From positions 186,001-250,000 of the forward strand of contig JACTVC010000019.1 in the NCBI GenBank assembly GCA_018417955.1: DNA of 64,000 nucleotides, given 5' to 3'. Shown piece by piece: positions 1 to 9,638 of the stretch. Made by a program: the position numbers and the translations under genes. This DNA is from Laccaria trichodermophora (Eukaryota > Basidiomycota > Agaricomycetes > Agaricales > Hydnangiaceae). The notes under the pieces are model-generated. The model worked only from the letters and a program-made list of their open reading frames with translations. It was not told where the DNA came from and ran no database searches. The stretch's first letter is position 1. Each line of letters starts with the position of its first letter.

Positions 1-969
1 CGACACGCAGTGTCACGTCCTCATCTTTTTCGATGACAAGGGTCTCACGAAAAAGGTTGCTCAACACCTCGACGACAAGCTGCCGCCAGACTATCGTGGA
101 CGAGGAGTGGTTCAGCATTACCATAGTGGGATGTCGGAGAAGTACCTGCAACGAGCACATGATTCATTTGTTAGGGAAGACGGTATGTGTCGGATTCTTG
201 TTACAACTTCCGGTGAATCAGTGGTAAATTCTATTCCTTGTTGAGTAGAATATTACTCGATCTTCATTTGATCTTCGTAGGGAATCGATTTTCCAAACGT
301 CAAGATAGTCTGCACTGCCGGACTCCCATCAACAGGGGTCGACGCACTACAACGTGCTGGACGTGCCCTTCGTTTATCCAAGGAGTGGGCACTCTTCGTT
401 GTTTTCTTTGAAGCTTGGGCACTCAGCATCAACGAAAATGAGTACACTGGAGACGTACTTGACCCCGACTGCCCTCGGAAAGATCTCCGCATTTCCTCTC
501 GACGTGTGGAGAGAGCACCACTCTCTGGGATTCGAGTTGTGCAATCAAAAACTTGCTTACGCCAATTTTTTGCCACTTATCTCAATGATGAATCACCTGA
601 AGGTTCTTATCAGTCCATCCTTGTTGTGCGTACTGACTGCTTTTTATAGCGCCCAATTCTATAACACCGTTTTGCTGTGATCGCTGCCCCTCTGGTGGCA
701 ATAGCTTCAACTTGGAAGGCTACATGCCTGGATATCTATTTCGAGGTGCGATATCCGCTGCTCCCGAAACAAAACCTCCCAATCGATATCGTCCAACATG
801 GGAACGTCACGAACTCGATCTCCGGCTCATCGCTTGGGTTGAATATGAACATTCTCAAGACCGCTATTCAATCTTCCGTGCACCATACGACATCCTCTCA
901 CGAGCTCAGCGTGATCTGCTTGTGCGCACGCAAATTTCAGCAATCACCGCTCCCTCCAGCATCACCAAG
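1..969 (+). pseudogene. RecQ-like DEAD/DEAH helicase, C-terminal part, split by a retrotransposon
   Basis: The 5' end lies outside the window. Three exons can be joined in frame: 1-223, 281-602 and 650-969 (introns of 57 and 47 bp, GT-AG). The product carries the second RecA-like lobe of a superfamily 2 helicase: a helicase-C start (FFDDKGLTKKVAQHL), motif V-like GIDFPNVKIV and motif VI QRAGRALR. A Cys cluster (FCCDRC) in the third exon may be a small zinc site, as in RecQ C-termini. The coding frame runs to the Lys codon 967-969, where the LTR element starts. It resumes in the same frame at 12936 and ends at 13040. The gene was therefore intact before insertion and now encodes a product truncated within LTR sequence (stop at 1108-1110). 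Such helicases are multicopy in Agaricomycetes. Whether this one is a telomere-linked type cannot be told here. Confidence 0.85.
965..969. repeat. Target site duplication CCAAG (left copy)
   Basis: CCAAG directly precedes the 5' LTR. The same five bases directly follow the 3' LTR at 12931-12935. Five-bp duplications are typical of Ty3/gypsy integrases. Confidence 0.93.
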
Positions 970-1578
970 TGTAACGGGGTAGATGTCATTACCTGGGAGC
1001 TCCCTCATCTCACACTCTTATACGATATTTCCAACCCAACGCAACCCTATTCCACGCCAGCTTCAGTATACCGCTTCTCAAGTACTTCGGATATCACACA
1101 GTCACAGTAGTCACACTTGCGTACAAAGTCAGTAGTCACGTACAAACAATCTATCTTTTTACATCCATTATCTTCGCCTCCCCTTGTGGCTCAAGAGCAT
1201 CGTCCTCACGACTCTTACTCAAGTCTTGCGAAGGAATAGAGTGATAAGGTCAGTTGTCAGAGTTCTAACTGTCTTTGGAGAGCTCGTGCCTCTCTACCGT
1301 TGCGCGCTTATCCTTTTACTCCTTTCCTACCCATAAGTAGGAACGCGCTATACTTCTTCGCGGCATTCCGGGAGAAGTGAGTATCGCTACGCTCGTGGCA
1401 TTCCAGAGCACAAGTAGCTACTCGCATAGCGTAGGACCTTCCTCACCTAGATTTAGAACTACTCGCAAGGTCATCACACCATACCGCAAACCATTTTCCT
1501 CCACTAGCTCGCCAGTCGCATTCGTCGTTTGTCACGAGAACGCAATCTACCTTGCTACCTCGTAAACTGATTCCCGCA
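970..1578 (+). repeat. 5' LTR (609 bp)
   Basis: Begins TGTAACGGGGTAG and ends GATTCCCGCA. Matched along its whole length with 12322-12930 and I saw no substitution. It contains the likely start codon of Gag-Pol (1552) near its 3' end. Confidence 0.95.
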
Positions 1579-4500
1579 AAGGTGGACACTGTGGGGACAA
1601 CCGACAGCCTGGCCGGCACACGCACAGGAGAAGCAGAGACAACAAGCGTTGTCGATGCGATTAGACCATCAGAGAGATCTAAACTCAAGAAGCCTCTTAG
1701 AGGAACTCCTCCTTCGTCACTAAGTCAACCAATCACTTCGGATCGTTCGCGATCCTCCTCTCCATCAAAACCCAGAACTTCACTTCTACCTACAAGCACC
1801 GCTCCTTCCTTAGGAAGGTCATCTCGTCAAGCTCCGACTCCTAGTCGATCGAATCGACGAACAGAATTTTCTCGAGGAGGAACACCTCGAGGAGGTACAA
1901 CTCCACCGGTATTCGGTAGGGCGAATAGCTTCAGTCACCAACGATTTCTACCACGTCCGATCGACCCCGCTTCTTCTCTCGCCTCATCCACTTCAAGCTT
2001 CCAGTTGCAATTTCCTTCTTCGAAGTCAGGACACTCATCCCACTCTTTTAGAGCCTTCGAGTTCAAAACTCCAGCTCCTATTTCACCCACCACAGATATT
2101 AACGCGACAGGTGAAATCCTTCCATCAACTTCTAGCTCACAACAGCTTGACGTTGCTCAACCTAACACCGATTCCTCATCCAACATGAGCTCTACTACAG
2201 AATCATCCTCGACATCGACCTTCCGACCGATGGCAGAAGGAGGTTACGACGGTTCACCTATGGCCCGTATTATGCGCCAATATAAGGAAGACTCGAGCGA
2301 CAATGACACGTCGACCTGGCAGCGAACAGTCATTCTTTCTGCGAAGAAATCGTTACTTAGAAACGATATCGTGGAGTTAGAAAATTCCGATAAAAGTTTC
2401 TCATTACGATCTTCTCTACTTGAAGATGTTATCCAAGTAGTTAACGAGTTACAAGTCTTCCTCGAAAGGGCTTCGGCCTTAGTACCAGAACGGACCTCTC
2501 CTTTCAAGGTGGATCCTCGGGACACGTTTATCAGCATACTGAAGGAATCGTCTGATATTAGTCAGTTACGGGCTGCTTGGATGGGCTTGATTAGACGTTT
2601 AGAGTTATCTCAAGAAAATTTAACGAAGTACGAGTTACAGTACAGGAGTCCTCTGCAAGGAGAGAACGTCCCGATGCCAACTTCTCCCATATCTACCGAT
2701 GTTGGGATATATGAGGCGATCGAAGACGAAGAAGATGTCGACTTCCGCATGAGGTATATCTACGAGAATGTTCCTCATCATCAAGACCAGATAGTGTCCC
2801 CGGAACTTTTGAGAAACGGCTCTTCTTGGAGTACAATCCTCCTAGTTCCTAACAATAACAGTGCTTCAAAAGCTTCACATGTAAAACTCCCTACTATAGT
2901 CGAACATGTCCCAGAGGAGGAAATTCGGAGAGACAAAGGGAAAAGGAGAATAACGGATCAATTTGCTAGTGCCCCGTCTTCTCCACGAATTTTGAACGTG
3001 GGTTTCGGAACTCCATTCAAATCCAGCTCACAGTTTTTTGTAAGACCTGGAGGAGTACCATTACCGCCTCAGGAGACTCTAACACAACAAAACGTGCTAG
3101 TGGGACTGGGGTTACCGCACACTCCCGCTTTTGAGAGTATCTCCAACGCTGGGGAAACGCGTCAACCGCAGAAAACTAATGCCCATCTTCAGCCTCGACC
3201 GTCTAATCCCTTCGAAGGTAGACCCTTACCACCGCATATGAGCCAAGCTCGGATAGAGGATGAAGGCTATAACCAAAGGTCTTCACCAGTAGCGAAGTCG
3301 GATGGAGGGTCTTCACGGCATCAACGTCCTTCAAACGACGCGAACATTGGCCCACGCGGAAACGAAGACAGAAGACGAAGTCCTTATCCTGGGGGAGATC
3401 CAGGGGGAGACGACGACGATGACGATGATGGGGATAGCTCTTTGCACAGGGGTAACGGCCCCTCTCACTGGGATTCCCGCAACAACAATCAGACACCCAA
3501 CCATCCACGAGGAGGTGGAGGTGGCGGCAACCCTGGAGGAGGCGGAAACGGTCCTGGAGGAAGCGGAAGTCCTGGAGGGGGCGGAAACGATTCTGGCGGA
3601 GGTGGATACCAAGCAAACAATCCGAATCCAGGCAATATACCCTACGGCAATTTAGTGGCCACTATCCGAAACGAGTTAAAACAAGACCAACTTCCCGTAT
3701 GGGACGGGAACAAGGATTCGGCTATCGAGTATTTCTGGAAAATTCAACAGCTTGCGGCCTTAGAAGGCGACATTCCAGTTGCTCTTGGCTATTGGTTGTG
3801 GAAGAGTTTAAAGGAAAACTCTAGGATCTGGATGTGGTTTACTACTTTGCCATTTTCAGAGCAATCGAAAATGAGAACTCACTATTTGCACTATCTAAAG
3901 GGGATCAAAGATAACTATCTAGGTCGAACGTGGCAAATAAGCATGAACAGGAAATATGAAGGCCAATGTTTCCGTCAAGAAGGATTCGAGAGGGAATCCC
4001 CACCAGCTTACATAGTCCGACGGATAATGTATACACGAATGTTAGTTGCATCCGATGACGGGGGGCCAACGGAAGTATACTTAGTGATGCAAAAGGCGCC
4101 TATATCATGGGGGCCTATCTTGAACCTCGAAACAATTCGATCGACTTCCTTGTTATATTCAAGAGCTACCGACCACGAACTAGCGTTAGTACACGCGGCG
4201 AAGTATGAGTCGTCGAATGTGTTGACCTCAGATAACTTACTTTATAACCTACGGAAAATGGGGATATCATTAGACCGAAATCGTCCGGTTGAAAAATCGG
4301 CTAGGATAGCTTCTAGCAAGGGCTCGAGCGATGAATCCGACGAAGGAATCATTCATGAAGCTTTCTTGGGACAATTGAGCCGTGATGAATGCTTACGAGA
4401 GATAACCTCGGATCCCGAAATCCTGAAGGAAGCTTTTGCAGTTTTGAAGAAAAGGCAACGACCCCCACCGAAAGGAGGATATCCATACAGCAAGAATGAT

Positions 4501-7500
4501 CATGTAACCACAAAAATGGGTAGGCTGCCTCCTTCCCCTTGTAAGGTCTGTGGCAGCAACAACCATTGGGACAAAGAGTGTCCTGACTGGTCATTCTATG
4601 AAGCGAAACAGTTAAAAGCTGCTTACCGAATTGAGACGAACGAGGAAGACGACCTCGAAGGATATTACAGCAGCGTCTATTCCATACTAGTAGTGGAACG
4701 GTTAGCCTCGGAAAACAAGCAGGATTTTCATAAGGCTGTTCTACGAGACGAGGAAATAATCCCCTCAAGAGAACGTAAGTCCTTCGCCAACGTGCCGTGG
4801 AAGAGACAATCGGTTTTCATGGAAGAAGAAGAAGACGAATTCTGGCAAGATTACGAGTCGAGAGAGAAAGCTACAACTGGTTTGATGTACGAAGTTGGTC
4901 ATGAGGAGGACGAGCCTTTATTCAAGGAAGCGTTCTCTGTTCATAATTCTCAACAAGCACCTCACAAACAGGAACCTCCGAAAGCGTCCTCCGAGAACAA
5001 ACAACCTAGCCGGGACGATATTCCTTTACCTCCAACGAGACCCAGGGAGGTCAAAGATCCACCAGAACACGTAGCCGCTGAGCAGGCTCCCCCCCCGTCC
5101 AAGGAGCGGTTGTTCAAGATGCCTAAAGCAAGGTCTCGTCCGGAAGGGATGTCCGCTATAGGAGTCTCCGTACTTTCAACAAGAGGGTTCGTAGGAGGAT
5201 TGAATAATGGCGAGACCGACTTAAGATTAGATTCCTGCGCGGACATCACGTTAATTTCACACGAATTTTATGAAACTCTAACATCAAAACCTTCCATAAA
5301 ACAAGGCATGAGGATGCGTTTGTGGCAACTAACAGATAAAGACTCACAATTGAAGGGTTTCGTTCGCATTCCCATCTACATGACTACAGTCGAGGGCGAT
5401 GTCATAGAAACGGAAGCCGAAGCGTACGTTGTTCCAGGCATGACGGTGCCGATTCTTCTGGGAGAAGACTATCAGCAATCCTACGAATTGGGCGTTACTC
5501 GGAATGTGGAAGAGGGGACTCACATATCTTTCGGCAGACACGGACATCGCATTCAAGCAGTACCAGTGGAAAGAACTAAGGACTTTGGACGATTGCGACA
5601 GAGCGCGTACATGGTAGGACAATATGTGCGACGTCAGTTCCACCGCAGAAACAAAGGGAAGAGACATCGTCGGAAAGTAAAATTCGGGGTAGACGAAAGG
5701 ACGGTGAGAGCATCGGAGGACTATCGGCTGCGACCACATGAAAGTAAGCCCATCAAGGTTGAAGGACATCTAGGCGAAGATCGCGAATGGTTAGTCCAGA
5801 AAAACCTTTTAGCCAATGCGAACGACACCTTCTTTGCGGTGCCCAATGTACTCATTTCGGCAGCTCACCCTTGGGTCCCGGTCGCTAATCCAACGGATCA
5901 TCCGCGGTACATAAGGAAGGGGGAGATAATCGGTACCTTATGCGACCCCGCTACGTTTTTTGACACTCCCAAGACACAAGAGGAGTTGAAGAAATTCAAA
6001 GATTCCGCAGAAGTCTTTAGGACAGTCATATCCCTTCAAACGGACGGAGAAGATCCCAACCTCGATTCCGCTGTCCCAAACGCTAGCGAAGAAGAAGATG
6101 AGCAAGAGGAATATGGCCCGAAAACCGCCGCAATGCCGGATCCTTCTGTTTATCCCTCGAGCGACCTGGAGGAATTGATAGACGTGGGCAGCCTTCCTGA
6201 TCATTTAAAGGAAGCAGCTTGGGCAATGCTACGGAAGCGAATAAAGGCTTTTGGCTTCGATGGGCGACTAGGGAGCGTACCAACAAAAGTTCATATACGG
6301 ACCGTCGACGGGCAGGTGCCAATCGCAGTTCCCATGTATCACGCTTCGCCACAGAAGAGGGAGATAATTGATGAACAGCTAAACACCTGGTTCGAACAGG
6401 GAGTTATTGAGCCATCTAAAAGCCCTTGGAGCGCACCAGTGGTCATAGCCTACCGCAACGGCAAACCCAGGTTCTGCGTGGACTATCGCAAATTGAACGC
6501 CGCAACGATTCCCGACGAGTTCCCTATTCCAAGGCAATCAGATATTTTAGCATCGTTATCGGGCGCCCAAGTCTTGTCATCGCTCGACGCACTTTCGGGT
6601 TTTACCCAGCTAGAGTTAGCGGAAGACGACATTGAGAAGACAGCGTTTCGAACACACCGAGGACTTTTCCAATTCAAGCGCCTTCCCTTCGGATTACGTA
6701 ACGGACCATCGATCTTCCAAAGAGTGATGCAAGGAATACTCGCGCCATATCTCTGGATATTTTGTCTGGTGTACATTGACGACATCGTTATATATTCTAA
6801 GTCCTATGAGGAGCATCTAGTCCATTTGGATAAAGTCTTGGAAGCTATCGAGAAAGCCGGGATAACACTTTCCCCGAAGAAATGTCACCTGTTCTACGGA
6901 TCCATCCTCCTTCTAGGTCACAAAGTATCACGTTTGGGCTTATCGACACACGCCGAAAAGGTGGAAGCTATCATGAGTTTGGAGAGACCAAGAAAACTCT
7001 CGCAATTACAAGCCTTCCTAGGTATGGTAGTCTACTTCTCTGCCTTCATCCCCTATTATGCATCAGTCTGCGCTCCCCTATTTCAACTCCTACGTAAAGG
7101 TTGCAAATGGCACTGGGGTGTAGAGCAAGAACACGCATTTCAGTCGGCGAAGACGGCTCTGAAATCGAGCCCCGTGTTGGGTCATCCTGTGGAGGGAATC
7201 CCCTATCGACTTTATACCGACGCCTCGGACGAAGCCCTGGGATGTTCCTTGCAACAAGTTCAGCCTATGAGAGTAGGAGACCTTAAGGGAACTCGCACCT
7301 ATGATAAACTCAAGAAAGCCCATGAGAAGGGTCTCGCTCCACCTCGTTTAGTGTTCGGACTGAGCAGCAAGTGTAAAGACCACGAATTTGACGACACCTG
7401 GGCGGAGGACTTCGATGAGACTATTGTGCACGTGGAACGGGTCATAGCGTACTGGTCACGACTATTCAAAAATGCAGAAACTCGATATTCTACAACCGAG

Positions 7501-9576
7501 AGGGAAGCCTTGGCTGCTAAGGAAGGTTTAGTAAAATTCCAGCCCTTTATCGAAGGTGAAGAAATCCTCCTCATCACGGATCACTCCGCGTTACAGTGGG
7601 CTCGTACCTATGAGAATGCAAACCGCCGCTTAGCCGCATGGGGGGCTATCTTTTCTGCATACGCGCCAAAACTGGAGATTATCCATCGAGCTGGAAGGGT
7701 CCACTCCAATGTTGACCCACTGTCGCGATTGCCCAGAGCACCTCCCAGCCATATTTCGCCGGTAGAACCAAATGAGCCAACAATTCGAGCCAAGGAGACC
7801 CTAGGCGAGAGACAGGACGTCGTTCAGGCCGAAAAGATGGCGGCATTTACCTTCGCAGCTTGGTCCATCGAAGATTGTTTAGATGAACCTAAAGAAGCGA
7901 TGATCAACGTGAGATCGCGAAACAAAAGATCAAAAGATTTGGACACGGCAACCTCGATAACTGGCGGCGCGGACGATGAAGCTGAAGACCTTGACACGCT
8001 GGCAACGACCGCCGAATACTGGGGGGCTGTCAATCCTCCGCCAACAATCCATTTAGCTATGAACGAAGACACTAAGAAGCAATGGAAGGAGTCTTACTTG
8101 GAAGATCCTATGTTCCGACCAATTGCTAACAAGGAAGGAAGCCGCTATGACAACCTGGAATCAGGGAGGCGTTTCTTTGTGGACAGCGACGGCATGATTT
8201 TCTTCAACAACGAAGATTACCAACCACGCTTATGTGTACCAGCAAGGTTGAGGAATTTCATTCTACGAGAAGCGCATGAGAATCCAATGGAGTCAGCGCA
8301 CGCGGGTCCAGAGCGTCTGTGGCAATCGTTGAGCTCGAGGTTTTACTGGAGGAGAATGAAGTTGGATATCATCAAGTACTGCAGGACGTGCGACGTCTGT
8401 CAGAAAACGAAAGTTTCCAACTTTACCAAATTCGGGATGCTTATCCCTAACCCTATTCCGAGTCGACCGTATCAGTCAATCTCGATGGACTTCATTGTCA
8501 ACTTACCCTGGTCAGAGGGTTTCAACGCTATATACGTCGTAGTAGACCGATTGTCGAAACACGCGTCCTTTATCCCTACAACCACCGGGCTGGATTCCGA
8601 GGGATTTGCGCGTTTGTTCGTGAAGCACATCGTGAGTCGATTCGGCCTCCCAGAAAGCATCGTCACAGATAGGGATCCGAGGTGGACGACTGATTTTTGG
8701 CTGAGTATAGCAAAAGCCCTGCAGACGAGAATGAGCTTGTCGTCTTCTCACCATCCACAACATGACGGCCAAACGGAGGTAGTGAACAAGCTTCTGACCA
8801 TCATGATGCGTGCCTTTGCAGCTGGAAAGAAAGATCAGTGGGCCGCTTGGATACATCTATTGGAATTCGCGTACAACAGTGCTGTTCATTCGTCGATTGG
8901 CACTACGCCATTCCATCTCCTTTTAGGCTTTCATCCACGGACTCCTTTGGATTTCACAGGAACGAAACGTTCCGACGACATTAATGACCGCGCGTTGGGC
9001 CCAGAAGCAATCACTTTCCTGGAAAACTTCGCAATGCATAGGGAGAGCGCGAGACAAGCAATAGCGAAGGCGCAGGACCAGCAAGCGAGATCGTTCAACA
9101 AGGGAAGACGACCCATACCCGACTTGAAGAAAGGGGATCGTGTATTAGTCAACCCCCACGCCTTGGAATGGGTGGAATCTAAAGGAGAAGGAAAAAAACT
9201 CACTCAACGATGGATCGGTCCTTTCGAAGTAATGCAACGCATCAACCCAAATGTTTACCGTTTGCGCATGAGCAACCTATACCCTGGATTACCGGTTTTC
9301 AATTATCAAAACTTAAAAAAATATGAACCTTCACCCGAAGAATATGGCGAGCGGAGCTCTCTACCTGAGACACGGACGAGACGCCCGGTGCAAGAGGAGT
9401 ACGAGGTCGAAAAAATAATCGCCGAACGACGTACCAAGAAGGGACTCGAGTATCTGGTTCGATGGGAAGGGTACAGTCCCCTTTATGATACTTGGGAACC
9501 GAGAAAGGCTTTGACGAATGCACCGGAGATAGTCGCCAAATGGCAGAGGCACCGCGACGCAGAGCGGGAGCTGTGA
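1552..9576 (+). CDS. Gag-Pol polyprotein of the chromovirus
   Basis: A 2674-residue single frame without a Gag/Pol shift. The first ~650 residues are Ser/Pro-rich, followed by Asp- and Gly-rich low-complexity tracts (around 3410-3610). A CCHC zinc knuckle (CKVCGSNNHWDKEC) lies near residue 997. A retropepsin-type active site (LDSCAD) is near residue 1227, the RT signature YIDDIVIYS near 1740, and the RNase H start YTDASDE near 1889. The HHCC integrase zinc site is around 2240-2285 and the DDE residues around 2313, 2373 and 2401 (HPQHDGQTE). A chromodomain (YLVRWEGYSPLYDTWEP) spans about 2615-2668. The only in-frame ATG before residue ~200 is at 1552 inside the LTR. The next sits near 2184, so the true start is uncertain. 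All catalytic motifs look intact. Confidence 0.93.
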   Translation: MLPRKLIPAKVDTVGTTDSLAGTRTGEAETTSVVDAIRPSERSKLKKPLRGTPPSSLSQPITSDRSRSSSPSKPRTSLLPTSTAPSLGRSSRQAPTPSRSNRRTEFSRGGTPRGGTTPPVFGRANSFSHQRFLPRPIDPASSLASSTSSFQLQFPSSKSGHSSHSFRAFEFKTPAPISPTTDINATGEILPSTSSSQQLDVAQPNTDSSSNMSSTTESSSTSTFRPMAEGGYDGSPMARIMRQYKEDSSDNDTSTWQRTVILSAKKSLLRNDIVELENSDKSFSLRSSLLEDVIQVVNELQVFLERASALVPERTSPFKVDPRDTFISILKESSDISQLRAAWMGLIRRLELSQENLTKYELQYRSPLQGENVPMPTSPISTDVGIYEAIEDEEDVDFRMRYIYENVPHHQDQIVSPELLRNGSSWSTILLVPNNNSASKASHVKLPTIVEHVPEEEIRRDKGKRRITDQFASAPSSPRILNVGFGTPFKSSSQFFVRPGGVPLPPQETLTQQNVLVGLGLPHTPAFESISNAGETRQPQKTNAHLQPRPSNPFEGRPLPPHMSQARIEDEGYNQRSSPVAKSDGGSSRHQRPSNDANIGPRGNEDRRRSPYPGGDPGGDDDDDDDGDSSLHRGNGPSHWDSRNNNQTPNHPRGGGGGGNPGGGGNGPGGSGSPGGGGNDSGGGGYQANNPNPGNIPYGNLVATIRNELKQDQLPVWDGNKDSAIEYFWKIQQLAALEGDIPVALGYWLWKSLKENSRIWMWFTTLPFSEQSKMRTHYLHYLKGIKDNYLGRTWQISMNRKYEGQCFRQEGFERESPPAYIVRRIMYTRMLVASDDGGPTEVYLVMQKAPISWGPILNLETIRSTSLLYSRATDHELALVHAAKYESSNVLTSDNLLYNLRKMGISLDRNRPVEKSARIASSKGSSDESDEGIIHEAFLGQLSRDECLREITSDPEILKEAFAVLKKRQRPPPKGGYPYSKNDHVTTKMGRLPPSPCKVCGSNNHWDKECPDWSFYEAKQLKAAYRIETNEEDDLEGYYSSVYSILVVERLASENKQDFHKAVLRDEEIIPSRERKSFANVPWKRQSVFMEEEEDEFWQDYESREKATTGLMYEVGHEEDEPLFKEAFSVHNSQQAPHKQEPPKASSENKQPSRDDIPLPPTRPREVKDPPEHVAAEQAPPPSKERLFKMPKARSRPEGMSAIGVSVLSTRGFVGGLNNGETDLRLDSCADITLISHEFYETLTSKPSIKQGMRMRLWQLTDKDSQLKGFVRIPIYMTTVEGDVIETEAEAYVVPGMTVPILLGEDYQQSYELGVTRNVEEGTHISFGRHGHRIQAVPVERTKDFGRLRQSAYMVGQYVRRQFHRRNKGKRHRRKVKFGVDERTVRASEDYRLRPHESKPIKVEGHLGEDREWLVQKNLLANANDTFFAVPNVLISAAHPWVPVANPTDHPRYIRKGEIIGTLCDPATFFDTPKTQEELKKFKDSAEVFRTVISLQTDGEDPNLDSAVPNASEEEDEQEEYGPKTAAMPDPSVYPSSDLEELIDVGSLPDHLKEAAWAMLRKRIKAFGFDGRLGSVPTKVHIRTVDGQVPIAVPMYHASPQKREIIDEQLNTWFEQGVIEPSKSPWSAPVVIAYRNGKPRFCVDYRKLNAATIPDEFPIPRQSDILASLSGAQVLSSLDALSGFTQLELAEDDIEKTAFRTHRGLFQFKRLPFGLRNGPSIFQRVMQGILAPYLWIFCLVYIDDIVIYSKSYEEHLVHLDKVLEAIEKAGITLSPKKCHLFYGSILLLGHKVSRLGLSTHAEKVEAIMSLERPRKLSQLQAFLGMVVYFSAFIPYYASVCAPLFQLLRKGCKWHWGVEQEHAFQSAKTALKSSPVLGHPVEGIPYRLYTDASDEALGCSLQQVQPMRVGDLKGTRTYDKLKKAHEKGLAPPRLVFGLSSKCKDHEFDDTWAEDFDETIVHVERVIAYWSRLFKNAETRYSTTEREALAAKEGLVKFQPFIEGEEILLITDHSALQWARTYENANRRLAAWGAIFSAYAPKLEIIHRAGRVHSNVDPLSRLPRAPPSHISPVEPNEPTIRAKETLGERQDVVQAEKMAAFTFAAWSIEDCLDEPKEAMINVRSRNKRSKDLDTATSITGGADDEAEDLDTLATTAEYWGAVNPPPTIHLAMNEDTKKQWKESYLEDPMFRPIANKEGSRYDNLESGRRFFVDSDGMIFFNNEDYQPRLCVPARLRNFILREAHENPMESAHAGPERLWQSLSSRFYWRRMKLDIIKYCRTCDVCQKTKVSNFTKFGMLIPNPIPSRPYQSISMDFIVNLPWSEGFNAIYVVVDRLSKHASFIPTTTGLDSEGFARLFVKHIVSRFGLPESIVTDRDPRWTTDFWLSIAKALQTRMSLSSSHHPQHDGQTEVVNKLLTIMMRAFAAGKKDQWAAWIHLLEFAYNSAVHSSIGTTPFHLLLGFHPRTPLDFTGTKRSDDINDRALGPEAITFLENFAMHRESARQAIAKAQDQQARSFNKGRRPIPDLKKGDRVLVNPHALEWVESKGEGKKLTQRWIGPFEVMQRINPNVYRLRMSNLYPGLPVFNYQNLKKYEPSPEEYGERSSLPETRTRRPVQEEYEVEKIIAERRTKKGLEYLVRWEGYSPLYDTWEPRKALTNAPEIVAKWQRHRDAEREL

Positions 9577-9638
9577 GAACAGTTCGGAGATAACTTATCT
9601 CGTCCGATCGGATTGATCCGAGCAATGGGCGACATCTT

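Noticed and set aside
1579..1600. tRNA primer-binding site after the 5' LTR
   Set aside because: TGGACACTG starts 4 bp after the LTR but I could not match it to a tRNA 3' end with any confidence.
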